From Theobroma cacao (Eukaryota > Streptophyta > Magnoliopsida > Malvales > Malvaceae): 64,000 bases of DNA. The stretch covers positions 32,949,082 to 33,013,081 of the forward strand of contig NC_030854.1 of assembly GCF_000208745.1 (NCBI RefSeq), written 5' to 3'. Shown here in pieces: positions 11,863-25,078 of this stretch; positions within the stretch are counted from its first letter, which is position 1, and every line of letters begins with the position of its first letter. Position numbers and translations under genes: made by a program. The notes beneath the pieces are model-generated. The model searched no databases, was not told the DNA's origin, and saw only the letters and a program-made list of their open reading frames with translations.

Positions 11863-12885
11863 GGGAAATTTTTTCACAGAAAAAAAGGCAGATTCAGGGA
11901 GACACTTTGGGCAAGAAGAGGCAGAAGCAAAATAGGAAAGAGAAAAAGAATCAAGGGTTGGAGCTTGTAAAGCTGCAATAGAACATCTTCCTCTCTCTCT
12001 AGTTTTAAAGCTTGCTTTCTCTATCTCATTTTGTAAAATAATGCTTTTGTTTGCTGTATTGTGTACTCTCCTTTTTGAAATGTTGAGCTAAAATTCTTAA
12101 GCTAGGATTATGGTTGACTTTATTATGTAGTTTGGATATTGATTTGGTTGGTTGCTTAGTCTCATTGGAAATATTGATGTTTACTCAAATTTAAATTTAT
12201 TGGCCATTTATTGGATTGATCATCAATTAAATGTGTTTAAGTATTTAGATGACACTTGAAAGAGTTAATCTAAATTAGACCTAGATTTGAGTAATGTGTG
12301 TTCAAAACACTTAAAAAGGACTTTTAGCACTTTGATGTGCAATTAGGGTAGAAATACATTTAATTGCCACACATAGTCTATTTGGAAAGTCTTGGCTTAA
12401 AGAGCTTAGTTTAATTGTCTCATATAGACATATAATGATTCAATTAGACTAAGTAAGTGTGTAATATCTCGACGGAGAATTACACATACCTCAAGATTCT
12501 AGATTAACATCATCTTTCATTGAGATTAAGTAACTAACCAAACCTAATTCCAAATGAAATATTAGAGGAAACCATAATCCTAGATTTTTAGGCCATTTAT
12601 TCCATTTCAATTTAACATTTGCACCACTTAGATTAGACTAGTTAATTAGATTACATTTTTTTTTCATAGTTCAAAATTTGTTACTTAGATAAGGTTAGCT
12701 TGTTTTAATTTTGGTAGTTAGCATCAATTATTAGATCAACTCCTTGAGGATCGACAACTCATTCATCACTTTACTACTTGTTGCGATCGTGTATGCTTGC
12801 ACGAAATCTTTGCCTGCAATTTGCATTCAATTTGAGTATATTCACAGTGCATAAGCAAAAGATAATTTTTACTATCAACAATCAT

Positions 12886-15800
12886 GTAAAAGCTCAGTGA
12901 GTTCATCTAAACAAAAAGATTCTACCTTAAATCGTAGGAGACAAAGTTCGGTAATCATTTTACCTCCAAAGGTAAATTCTTCCAAAACTACAAGTAATAA
13001 TAATAAAGAAACTACTTCTACTCGTGCTTCTAATGTCAACAAGAAGTGCTTTAAATGTCAAAGATTTGGGCATATTGCTTCTAATTGTCCAAATCGAAGA
13101 ATTAACTCTTTAGTAGATGAATAAGTTATGGAAGAGCCTAACATGGAAAAAGCAAAAGATGAACTAAAAATATTCAATGAAGATGAGATAGAAAAAATTC
13201 CTATTAACCATGAAGAAGCTCTTGTGTTCGCCATAACCTTAATACTACTATGATAACTGAAGATAAAAGTTGGCTTCACCACAACATCTTGTATACAATG
13301 TGCACATCCCAAATGAAGGTTTACAATGTCATTATTGATAAGGGCAGTTACAAGAACGTTATTGCCAAGTACACGGTGAAAAAGTTAAAGCTTCCAACTA
13401 AGGCACACCCTCATCGTTACAAGCTACAATGGTTACAAAAAGGAAATGAAGTTAAGGTAACAAAATGTTGTTGTGTTCAATTCTTTATTGGAAATAAGTT
13501 TTAAGATGAACTCTGGTGTGATGTTATCCCAAAGAAAGTTTGCCACTTGTTGTTGGGATGCCCATGGCAATATAATTGTCGAGCTTACCATGATAGATAC
13601 AAGAATACTTATTACTTCATCAAGGATAAAGTAAAATTTATGTTGACTCCACTAATGCCTGAAGATTAGCCAAAGAGACAAGTGGAAGATAAAGCACTCA
13701 TCTCTATGTCTGGCTTAAACAAAGCTTATCGTGAGTCAAGCCTTTTATACCTTTTATTAGTTTATGAGGAAAATGAAGTATCTTCATCTTTACCTAAGGA
13801 TGTCAAGCCCATAATTGAAGAGTTTTGAAATGTTGTACCTAATGAGATTTCGCACGGACTACCACCAATGCTAGATATTCAGCATGCCATCAATCTCATT
13901 CCTGGTTCTGTAATTCAAACAAGTTTGCTTATCACATGAGTCAACAAGTGTATGAGGAATTACAACGTTAGGTCAAACAGTTTTTGGAGAAATGCCTAGT
14001 AAGAGAAAATGTTAGCCTTTTTGCTGTTCCTACTTTATTAGTTCCAAAAAAAGATGGAACATGACGTATTTGCATTGATAGTCATTCTGTGAACAAAATC
14101 ACTGTCAAGTATCATTTTCCCATTCCTAGACTTGATGATTTGTTAAATCAATTGTATGGTGCTATTATTTTCTCCAAGATCGATATGCGTAGTGGTTATC
14201 ACCAAATTTAAATGTGACCTAGAGATGAACGAAAAATTGCATTTAAAACTTGTGATGGGTTATATGAATGGACATTTATGCGATTTGGCCTCTTTGGTGA
14301 ACCTAGCACCTTTATGCACTTAAAGAACCAAGTATTCCACCCTTTGATTGGGAAGTTTGTTGTGGTTTATTTTGATGATATTTAGGTGTATAGTAGACGT
14401 CAAAAGGAGCATTTGGAACATTTATAGTAGATCTTTGAAGTGCGTCAAGAAAAAATGCTTTTTGCCAACATAAAAATGTGAGAATTTATGACAAATAAAG
14501 TTATATTCTTGGGATATATTGTGTCAAGCCAAGGAATTGAAGTGGACCAAAGCAAAGTTGACGTTGTTATCAATTGGCCAATTCTGAAGTCACTTTATGA
14601 CGTTTGAAGCTTTCATGAATTTACCTCTTTTTACCAGCGTTTCATAAAAAATTTTAGTTCTATTGCTGCTTAACTTACTGAATGCCTTAAGTGAGATAGT
14701 TTTATATGGAGTACCAAGGCACAACATAACTTTAAGGAATTTGAAGAAAGGATTACTAAGGCTCTTGTGCTTGCACATTCGAATTTTGATTTGGTGTTTG
14801 AAGTTGATTATGATGCCTCTAATGTAGATATTGGTGCTGTTCTATCTCAAAAGGGACGACCAATTGCCTTTTTTAGTGAGAAATTCAATGATGCAAAGTT
14901 GAAATACTCAACATATCATAAAGAGTTTTATGTTGTTATTCGAGCCCTAGACCATTGGAGCCACTATTTATTGCCAAAGGAATTCGTCTTGTTTTTTGAC
15001 CATGAAGCCCTTAAACACTTCAACTCACAACACAAGCTTAATTGCCGACATACAGTTTGGAGTGAGTTTCTTTAAGCTTTTCCAACTTTCCTCAAGCACA
15101 AGTCAAGTGTGCAAAACAAAGTAGCTGATGCTTTAAGTCGTCACCTTACTCTTTTCTTTACCTTACAATTAAAGATTGTTGGTTTTAAAGTTGTCAAAGA
15201 ATTATATAAGAAAGATCCCAAATTTGGTGAGATATGGAAGTTTAGTTCTCAACATCCTTACCGACAATTTCACCAACAATAAAGGTATCTTTTCAAAGAT
15301 AATTAACTGTGCATCCCTCAATGTTCTCTACGCCAATCTATTATTTAGGAAACTTATAATGCAGGATTAGCAAGACACTTTGGGAGAGACAAAACATTAG
15401 CTATTGTGAAAGAAAAATTTTATTGGCCCAAGGTGGAATGAGATGTAATCCAATATATTCAAAGGTGTCGTATTTACCACATTGCCAAGCTTGGAAATCA
15501 AAACACTAGTACGTATAAATCATTACCCATTCCTGAAGTTCCTTGGGTAAATGTGAGTGTGGATTTTGTTTTGGGTTTGCCCATAACCTAAAGGCAAAAG
15601 GACTCTGTAATGGTCATTGTTGACAGATTTTCCAAAATGGCTCATTTTGTGCCATGCTATAAAATATATGATGCTTCTCACATAGCTGATTTGTATTTCA
15701 AAGAAATTGTTCATCTCCATGGAATTCCAAAAACCATCACTTCAGATCGAGATGTGAAGTTCATGAGTCATTTCTAGCGAACTTTTTAGAGGAAAATGGG

Positions 15801-16430
15801 AACTCAATTGCAATTCAGTTCAACAAGTCACCCTCAAACAGATGGTCAAACAGAAGTGGTCAACAAAAGTTTAGGAAACTTATTGAGAAGCTTTGTAGGC
15901 AAACATATTTTGGCAATGGGATCTTGTGTTGGCACAAGTGAAACTCTCTAACAATAATTCTGTGAGCCAAACCACTAGAAGATGTCCATTCGAAGTAAGG
16001 TATGCAAAATACTCTCTCAGTCCTTTGAACCTTCTCGTGTTACCAACTACTAGTGAATTTAGTGCTAATGCTAAAAATGTGCTAAGCAAATCAAGAAACT
16101 TCATGAAGAAGTCCAAGAGAAGATTATTCATCAAACAACTAGATACCAAAAGCAAGCCAACAAGCATAAAAAGCCAACTAGTTTTAATGAAGGAGACTTA
16201 ATATGGATTCACTTAAGGAAAGAATATTTTCTTAAGTCTCATGCAAAATTATCTCCTTGAGCTGATAGACCATTTTGAGTCTTGGAACATAGTAATGAGA
16301 ATGCTTACAAGATCGAACTTCTTGGAGATTATGATGTTTCTTTAACCTTTAACATAGCTGATCTCTCTCCTTACTATAAAGAAGATGAAGAAGGCATGGA
16401 TCTTGAAGGTGATTTTTCTCCAATCTAGGG
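12886..16430 (+). pseudogene. gag end and pol of the Ty3/gypsy element (many stops)
   Basis: This continues the gag gene after the solo LTR. Domains in order are the CCHC knuckle CFKCQRFGHIASNC (~13049-13090); a protease region with IIDKGS where D-[ST]-G is expected (~13337); an RT region with VPKKDGT, FSKIDMRSGYHQI and YFDDI (~13950-14400); RNase H with VDYDASNVDIGAVLSQKGRP (~14770-15060); and integrase with [23 protein letters not shown] and a broken third segment (~15370-15900). Many in-frame stops and shifts occur, for example after the YFDDI motif and in DGT-stop-RICID. The protein is dead; the changed protease triplet is one more sign of this. Confidence 0.85.
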
Positions 16431-16434
16431 AGAA

Positions 16435-16907
16435 TGATACATGAGTATGTTATTAAGTTACTTGCACATTAAGTTAGGGAAGATTATTTTCATAATTATC
16501 TTTCTTTAGTTATCTTTTACTTTACTTGTACTCTAAGAAAGCTTAGGTTAGGTTATTTCTTATTTATTTTTATGTAGAAATTGTAACAATTCCACATAAA
16601 AAAGGAAGGAAGCTATCTTCATTAGGAATAGTTATATAAAGCCCTCTTGACTTAGTTGTTAGACATTCAAGTTACATTGAAGTTGAGAATTAATAAAAAA
16701 TATTTTTTAAAATAAGTAAGAGTGTTTATTTTCTCTAGGCTCTTTTAAGAAGAGTAAGAGATTTTAGTATCTTTGGTTGGCCAACCAAAGTAGGATTTTT
16801 GACCGTTGTTCACCTTAATGGGGTTTTCTAATCTTGTCAAGATTGGTGTTCACCATAGTGGAATTTCCAACCTCGCCATGATTGGTGTCTTTTCAACACC
16901 CCGACGT
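16435..16907 (+). repeat. 3' LTR of the Ty3/gypsy element
   Basis: It begins TGATACATGAGTATG just after the purine tract AGGGAGAA. Like the 5' LTR it has TTATATAAA and the AGATTGGTGTTCA segments. The end is placed at the TTATAT target duplication. Confidence 0.8.
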
Positions 16908-17152
16908 TATATATTTATATTTAAAAATAAATAAAAATAAAAACATTCACTCTTATTATACCTTACAAAAAATACCAATGTATTTTAAATAAACTTTTAT
17001 ACAACACACCAATACAAATAATTTTTTTATTCATACATTTATTATTTTATTATACTATAATCAGCCTCAATTGATTTGAATTAGAATTTAGAATTGTATC
17101 AATAATTCTTGCAAAATAAAATTTGATTGAGTTCAAGCGTTTAAATTTTGAA
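16908..17152. repeat. Tandem segmental duplication, copy 2, right part
   Basis: The copy resumes after the gypsy element with the same order as copy 1, including ACACACCAATACAAATAATTTTT and AATCAGCCTCAATTGATTTGA. It diverges after about 17152. Confidence 0.7.
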
Positions 17153-17989
17153 ATTGTTCTCAAGCTTAATTATAAGCATCTTGATGATTCCATTAAATTT
17201 GTTGACTGAACTTGCCACCATGAATCTCGATTTTGATTTTTAGGAAAAGTATAATTTAATTAAATCGGTCCTTATGATAATATATAATAATAATAATAGA
17301 GAAATTGTGAGGAATAACCTCTTTGATAAGAACATTTCAAAAATAACCATCAAAATAAATTTAACTATTTTTAACCATATTTAGCGATGACTTGATAAAA
17401 ATACCCTTGAAACTATTTCAAATAAATTAAACTATTTATCACAATTTCTCCCAATTTATGCTTCCAATTTCTCTCCCTCACCATCTAGTTCTCGCTAATT
17501 TTATCGATTTCTTTCTTTGGCATTAGGATTTGTTATGCTCCCAATTTCTCTCTCCCATGCTTTCAGATTTTTCTCTCTCACACTTTCAAGATGCCGAGCG
17601 ATGGTTTTGATATGCTTGGGATGGGTGGATGGCTATTTAGGGAACTTGACTTTTAGGTATTTTAGATTAAAATAAAATGGTAGAAATGATCACAGATGTT
17701 TGAAATAGCTTTTAATTGGATCAATTTGAGACCTAAACACCAATAAACTTAAGAATTTGAAATTTATAAACCTAGGTTTTCAAAGGAAATTTTCTTTTGA
17801 TTTTTAGTTGAAATAGGTGTTTTAGATAAGAAAATTTATGTTTTGATTTATGAAAACATATTAGAAACTCTATAATCAGGGCTAAATTGTTAAAAAAAAC
17901 AAAGAAATTAAGAGAGTTGAGAGGATTTGAAGTTATGTTTCGTAAGTAATAATAACATTTTAAATATTAAAGTGTAACAAAATTTTTTG

Positions 17990-18305
17990 AACACGGCATA
18001 TAACAATAATATTTTTTGAACATGGTATGTAATAAAAATATTTTTTTAACATAGCGTGTAACATGTTTTTGTACATGACATGTAACAATAATTTTTTTTT
18101 TCAACATGACATGTAACAATCTTTTTTAACCATGACGTGTAACATGTTTTTGTATATAACGTGAAACAATAATTTTTTTTAACATGGTGTGTAACAATCT
18201 TTTTTTAACTATAACGTTTAATATATTTTTATATATGACATGTGAGAATAATATTTTTTTTTAATATGACGTGTAACAAATTTTTTTTAACCATGATGTG
18301 TAATA
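17990..18305 (+). repeat. Subterminal repeats of the MULE, consensus CATGGCGTGTAACA
   Basis: A 25-38-bp unit recurs about 13 times. Each unit holds a CATG[AG][CT]GTGTAACA-like core followed by a T-rich spacer. The array continues right of the CACTA insertion (21893-21955, three cores). The same core occurs in the larger MULE. Confidence 0.75.
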
Positions 18306-19252
18306 TGTTCACTACAAAAAAACAGTCTTTTTTCAACGAAATTTTTTGTTGGAAGAAGGTTGTTTTCCGTTGGAAATACTTTTTTCCAACGGATTTCCAA
18401 CAAAAAAATCAGTTAAAAATTTCGTCGATAATACTTTTCGTTGGAAATCCGTTGAAAAATTCCGTTGAAAAAATGTGATTTTTGCAAGATACACCATTAG
18501 AATTCCATTAGAAATGGATTTCCGACAAAATTTCATTGGAAAATTCCAACGGAATATTCCGTTGGAAAAAAAATTCCAATAGAAAATTCTGTTGAAAATT
18601 TCAAACGAAATTTTCCGTTAGAATAGTTTTTCCGTTAGAATTGTTTTTTCGACAAAAATTTCCTACTCTTTTGCATTGGAAAAACACCAAACCTCACCAA
18701 GATTCCTTCTCTTTTGCATTGCAAATTCCAATCAAATTCCTTATTTAAGGAAGAGATAAACAAACAAACATAAGAACTGAAATCAAAGATGGGGCACTAG
18801 AATCAGACCAGTAACCAAATAAAAGAGGAGCTGATCTAAAAATCTTATGCCAGATTTGTTTCAGATACCTCTTGAATTAATACTTTTTTCTTTTGAATAT
18901 TGATCCAAAGATTTGTCTCCTTTCAGGTTGATTGGAAAAATCTTCATTTATCCTATTTAAAAAAGAAATGAAGCAAAAGATTCACATAAGCACTTGTTCA
19001 TTAATCACAAAAGATTCATTGCAACTATTTCCAAACAGCAAGAGGTATTCCCAAATAGCAAATTAAGTTCATAACAAAAATGAATAATTAAAGCCAAATA
19101 AAATCCCCTTTAACTAATGAAAAATATAGAGCATTCATTAAAATTCCACCGATGGACATCACCATTTGCTCAGAAAGCAAATTCCACAAGTAAAGCCAGA
19201 AACTTTTATTCCTCTAATGTTAACCATTAATGAGCCGAAATGATCAAACAAC

Positions 19253-19825
<573 letters not shown>

Positions 19826-20047
19826 TGGTAGGAAAGTTGATAGTAAACAAGAATGTTTAGTTTGCGAGAAAGTAAGTAAAAATCGGAGAGATAAGTGTGA
19901 TGATGGAATGGGTAGGATTTGGCAGGATAAATGGGGGGAATTTGGCAGAAGCGGGAAGAAGTGAAAATTTCGTGCTTGTTATGAAAGATTTTAAATGGAC
20001 AAATCTTAACCGTAGAGTGAAGAAGTTATTAACGGCTCTTAAGTTGT

Positions 20048-20064
20048 TGACGTTGCGATCCGTG
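20048..20064 (-). promoter_or_regulatory. Histone-type hexamer/octamer promoter element
   Basis: On the + strand TGACGT (20048-20053) is followed by CGATCCGTG (20056-20064). Read from the gene strand this is an octamer-like CACGGATCG beside ACGTCA, close to the hexamer-octamer pairs known from plant histone promoters. It lies ~220 bp upstream of the H3 ATG, and a CCAAT sequence on the gene strand lies at about 20119. The histone promoter therefore seems to have been copied with the gene. Confidence 0.55.
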
Positions 20065-22066
20065 TGCAATGAGAACTGACCAATAGGATTTGTTCTTGTA
20101 AATGGCATTGCTTCTCACTTATTGGTGAAAATGCGGCATTAGTTTAAAGCTTTGGCTCCATTTCATTTCGGAGTGGATTTGTTTTAATTGGTTCTGGGTC
20201 TAATTATTTTGATAAATTAAAACATAATTTTGGTTTAATTTAAATTATTGTAGGAAAAGGTTATACATATATATATGTCTAGTTTAGTCAAATTAAAATA
20301 ACTAGAAAATATAAAAAATAGTTATTTTAGGATCAATATCAATGATGGGATGTCCATTTGAAATGAGAGAAGTCGTAATTCTGAATGAATTTCTTTACGT
20401 TAAGGATTTCGATTAAGACTCTACTAGTTTAATGAAAAAGTCCTAATTCAGAATTTCGATGTTCTTAATTGTAAATAAATAAAAAATTATACATACTTAA
20501 TCACCAATTAATCAAAATAAACAAATAAAAGAAATAGGAAATTAATGATAACAATAAATTTGTTAATCATAATAATACAAAAATGGATAAAATACATATG
20601 CATAAATAATACTAATTACGGATAATAAAAATACGTGGCATAAAAATATGATTTTGGGCAGGTAATAGAATTGGTTAAAGTCTAATTCATTTAACATGTG
20701 GTCAGAAGTTCAAGTCTTTACCTTAACACAAATTTAAATATTTTAAATTTTATTAATAAATTAATTTTTTTGTATTACTCAATATAAAACATAATGTTAT
20801 ATTACTAAATTTATTATATATATATTAATGATACAAATTATATGTTAGACTTTGATATATATTACAAAATTTGTATAATTAATTATCAATATAATTTTAT
20901 AAAAAGTATGATAATAACTAATAAAATTAATAACTGTAATCATATAAATGAAATTTACAATAACCTTACATATAAAACATATTAATATATATATATATGT
21001 AGGATATTTTAATATCTCATAAACATACATATATATATATATATATATTAACTTATAAAGTTATATCAATTAAAGAATATAACTTGTACTTTCATATTAA
21101 TACAATAGGTTATATATATATATATTTTGTGAATAATTTGTATACATAGATATAATAAATTAATATATTTTAAATATATTATATTAATAAGTTTATTATA
21201 AATCTATCTTCTTAATTTATATATATTAACTAATTACAATTAAAACGTACATAAAATATTATTATTTTTTGTTTAATTGATTATTATATCTTATCATGTA
21301 TTTTTATAAAATTAACAAATTTATTTTGTTCTTTTTATAAATTTTTTAATGTTAGAAAATTAATGAATTTGGTATTATTAATTTATAATGTATGATTCAA
21401 TAAAGTTTAAAAAAATGTACAAAATTAATCAAAGGAAAACATTCTTAAACTTTTAAATATTATAAACTTCAATATGTATGTATTTACTTTTGTTAATATC
21501 TATTTTTTATAAAATATTAACAAAATTTATAAAAAAGTATAAAATATTTTAATAAAAAAATTAAAATAATACTATTACCAACAGAATTTTTCAACGGAAT
21601 CTTCCGTTGGAAATAACTTTTTTTAACAGAAAATTCCATTGGAAATTTTACCATGTTTCAAATTTTTGTTAGTCTTTAAACTTTTCAACGGATTTTCAAC
21701 GGAAAATTTTGTTGGAAATTCATTGGAAATTCCATCGGAAAAGGTGATGGCATAAATTTTTTTGGTCAAAAAAAAATTTTCCAACGGAATCGGAAAAATT
21801 TGTTCAAATTTTCATTAAAATTCCGTTAAAAATCATTTGAAAATTTTCAACGGAATTTTTTCCGTCGATAATAAGCTGTTTTCTTGTAGTGGTACATGGC
21901 ATGTAACAATAACATTTTTTCAATATGGCGTGTAACATCATGGTGTGTAACATCATTAAAGATAATTTTGTCTAACTTAATTAAAAATAATTAAAATTAT
22001 AAAAAGAGTTACTTTTAAAAATATCTTATTTTTAAAGGTTATTTTGTAAAATACCCCTAATAATAG

Positions 22067-22558
22067 TAAATTCTTTCAAGTGTTTGATTGCTCTCCCCTC
22101 ATCAATTTCTTGCCTTATCGGTTTGACCTCCGTTACAACTCTGAGATATTCCCATTCCTCTACAGCATACCAAAAGCCTGAACCATTCCTCCTCTACTTT
22201 CCGATCCCAATCCGATCATAATTACGTCTACTCCTTTGTTCATAAACCCTTCCCAGTACTTCCCTGTTTGTCTTCAGCTCACTTGGTTAATTTTGGTCCC
22301 TCCTTTCCTTTGTTCTCTTGATGTCTATATTTCTAGTCAAAGCCTTTTACTTCGATTCTCTGTTTATCAAACTAATTCCTCAGCTTTTTCGAGTCTTTTT
22401 CCTATTTCTCACGATTTGAATATCGGGCTCGGTATCATCTTTCCTTGTTTTTCGTATTGTTTGGGTCTGCTCCCTTGTTGTCTCTGTTAGTCCCTCATTT
22501 ATACTTTTGCTTGGGGGTTGAAACCAAAAAAAAAAAAAAAAAAAACCCACCGAAAAAT
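22067..22558 (+). promoter_or_regulatory. Promoter and 5' leader of the NLR gene
   Basis: Only ~490 bp separate the MULE end from the NLR start codon. The stretch includes a W-box-like TTGACC (22123-22128), pyrimidine-rich leader sequence and a run of 20 A's (22526-22545) ending 13 bases before the ATG. The upstream in-frame reading has no stop back to 22445, but alignable N-terminal sequence starts only at MEIPTG, so the ATG at 22559 is chosen. No clear TATA box was assigned. Confidence 0.4.
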
Positions 22559-25078
22559 ATGGAAATTCCTACTGGCAGCGCTGGCAATCTCGTTAGCGAA
22601 ATTGCCAAATTCATGTTCCTCCAAATTAAGCGTCGTATCAGTTATGTATTCCACCATCAGAGAAGGGTTGAGACTTTTGAGGAAAAAGTTCAGAGGTTGA
22701 AAGAAAGAAGAGATAGAGTGCAGCATGATGTTAATGCTGCTAAGAGGAACGCGGAGAAAATAGAGATCGGCGTCGAGAATTGGCTGATCGAAGTGGACAA
22801 GATAATCAATGAACGGGCGAAAGAAATGAAGGACCTTGAAGACAAAGCAAGGAACAAGTGTTTCATTGGCTTGTGTCCCAATTTCAAGTCTCGTTACCAG
22901 CTTAGCAAGGAATCAGAAAAAGATGCCAACGCTGTTGATGAACTCCTCCAACAAGGTGAATTTGACAAAGTATCATACCGTGATCTTCCTCGAGCCATAG
23001 TGGATGCATCTCCTAAAGATTTTGAGGCCTTTGATTCAAGAAAGCAGGTTTTTAACGAGATAATGGAGGTATTGAAACATCCTAGTATCAACATTATAGG
23101 GGTGTACGGAACGGGTGGTGTGGGCAAGACCACACTTGTCAAAGAAGTTGCTAAAAAAGTCAAAGGGGATAAGTTATGTGATGTGGTGGTTATGGCAGAT
23201 GTAACTCAGACTCTTGATATTCAGAAAATGCAAGACCAAATTGCAGAGTCATTGGGTTTAAAATTAGAAGAAAAGAGTGTGGCTATAAGAGCTAGTCGAT
23301 TGCACGAAAGATTGAAGGAAGAAAAGAAGATTCTTGTTGTTTTAGATGATATTTGGGCAAGGTTAGACCTGAAGGAAGTGGGAATTCCTATTGCAGATGA
23401 ACATGAAGGATGCAACATCCTGCTTACGTCAAGAGATCTCAATGTTTTACTGAATGGTATGGATGCTCAGAAAACATTTCTAATCGATGTTTTAAAAGAA
23501 GAGGAAGCTTGGGATTTATTCAAGAAGATGGCAGGGAACAGTGCTGAAAGTCCTGAATTGCGGTCTATAGCTACTAAGGTAGCTGAAAAGTGTGCTGGTC
23601 TGCCAATCGCCATTTCAACGGTTGCAAGGGCTTTGAGGAATAAAGCTTTGTTTGAATGGAAGGATGCTTTGCGGCAACTACAGAGGCCTTCCTCAAGCAA
23701 CTTCTGTGGGGTACCAGCAGATGCATATGCTGCTATAGAGTTGAGTTACAATCATTTAAAAGATGAGGAGCTCAAACAGGCTTTCTTGCTTTGCAGTCTA
23801 CTTGGTCATAATGCTCTTATTCAAGACATGCTGAAATATAGCATGGGTTTGGGTCTATTTAGTAGTGTCAACACAGTAGAAGAAGCACGAGATAGATTGT
23901 TGACGGTGGTGAGTAACCTGAAAACCTCTTGTTTGTTACTTGATAGTTACACCGATCAGTGCTTTGATATGCATGACCTTATTCGTGATGTTGCCATATC
24001 AATCGCTTCTAGGGAGAACCGTGTCTTTGCATTAAACAAGGAGGATGTTCAGAAAGATTGGCCAAATGTAGAGGCAATGAAAAATTGCGACAAAATTAGT
24101 TTGCGTTATGCTAGTATTAGCAAGCTTCCTGATCAATTGAAATGTCCAAAACTTACATTTTTCTATATGGGTAGCAGGGATCCTTCGATGGAAATGCCAA
24201 CTAACTTTTTCAATGAAACGAAAAATCTTAAAGTTCTAGATTTGACTAAAATGCATTTTTTGTCCTTACCTTCCTCCATTTCTCTACTATCAAACCTTGG
24301 AACATTGTGCCTCGATCAATGTGTGTTGGGAGATATTGCCATTATTGGAGAGCTCAAGAATTTAGAAATTCTTAGCCTTTTGAAATCTCATATTGAAATG
24401 TTACCCAAGGAAATTGGACAGCTGATTAAGCTAAAGTTGTTAGATCTAACTGGTTGCACCAAACTCAAAATAATTCTCCCAAACATCTTATCGAGTTTGT
24501 CTAGACTAGAAGAATTATATATGGGTAACAGTTTTGTTCAATGGGAGACAGAGGGACACACTCAACGAAGCAATGCTAGTCTTGCAGAATTCAAGGCTTT
24601 GTCTTGTTTAACCGCCTTAGATGTTCATATCCCTAATGCCAAGATTATTCCAAGAGATTTGTTCTTTGAAAAATTGCAAAGATACAAGATTTTCATAGGA
24701 GAAGCATGGGATTGGGATGGTCAGATTGAATACTCGACACTGAAACTCCAGCTAAATACAAGCATTCGGTATCTAAATTATGGATTGAAAATGTTATTGA
24801 ACAAAGTGGAACATCTACATCTATATGAAATGACAGGTGTCAAGATTTTGCTATTTGAGTCAGAACATAAGGAATGTTTTCGACAGTTGAAGAATCTTCA
24901 TATTCAAAATGGTGCGATGATCCAATATATCATTAAACATATTGATGTTGACAAAATTGAGTTTCTTCAACTACATTCCTTGACGCTTCATGGTTTGCCA
25001 AAGCTCGTTAGCTTTTGCTCCGGATGCGACGATTCAACTTCCATTTCTCCAAAAGAGTTGCCACTTTTCAATGACAAG
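22559..25078 (+). CDS. CC-NB-ARC-LRR disease resistance protein, exon 1 (N-terminus to first LRRs)
   Basis: Exon 1 encodes 840 residues of an intracellular immune receptor of the CC-NB-LRR class, most like the RPS2/At4g27190 type. Residues ~1-160 form a coiled coil (RVETFEEKVQRLKERRDR and following). NB-ARC motifs are the P-loop GVYGTGGVGKTT (~180), kinase-2 ILVVLDDIW (~256; the final W is typical of non-TIR NLRs), RNBS-B NILLTSRD (~287), GLPL CAGLPIAI (~344) and MHD as FDMHDLIRDVAI (~468). LRRs start at about 510 (LKVLDLTKM, LPKEIGQLIKLKLLDL). All nucleotide-binding motifs are intact and there is no stop. The exon ends FNDK at a GT donor (25079), phase 0. It is the only gene here that looks functional by sequence. 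Confidence 0.93.

Larger units (their letters stand above)
4918..12880 (+). mobile_element. Solo LTR nested in the gypsy gag gene, itself split by a Harbinger element
   Basis: The insert starts TGATAACTCTATT (4918) and ends TTACTATCAACA (12880), giving TG...CA ends. It is flanked by a perfect 5-bp target duplication, ATCAT (4913-4917 and 12881-12885). Removing it restores the gag reading direction. The LTR proper is 4918-4984 plus 11362-12880, about 1.58 kb. It contains a TATA box and a cluster of CTCGCTGCAGCGAG palindromes but no internal retroelement domain, so it is best read as a solo LTR left by LTR-LTR recombination. The superfamily is unknown; the region near 12750 (GAGGATCGACAACTC) resembles the R/U5 part of plant gypsy LTRs. 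Confidence 0.85.
3581..16907 (+). mobile_element. Decayed Ty3/gypsy LTR retrotransposon containing nested insertions
   Basis: Two ~475-bp LTRs face the same way (3581-~4073 and 16435-~16907). Both start TGATA and differ at roughly one base in eight by eye. Behind the 5' LTR is a primer-binding site, TGGTATCAAAGC (4076-4087), fitting initiator Met tRNA. A purine run AGGGAGAA (16427-16434) precedes the 3' LTR. TTATAT flanks both ends (3575-3580 and 16907-16912), so the exact last LTR base is uncertain. Internal domains in order are gag, zinc knuckle, protease, RT, RNase H and integrase, all with stops. The VCHLLLGCPWQY motif after the protease is of a type I associate with chromoviruses, but the lineage is not settled. 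Without its nested insertions the element would be about 5.4 kb. Confidence 0.9.

Noticed and set aside
20820..21560. AT-rich tract with (AT)n considered as a matrix-attachment site or origin
   Set aside because: Composition alone does not support a function; treated as the AT-rich interior of the CACTA element.
22236..22490. Upstream ORF before the NLR gene
   Set aside because: It is a pyrimidine-rich leader with no conserved motif; it could be an uORF but nothing supports it beyond being open.
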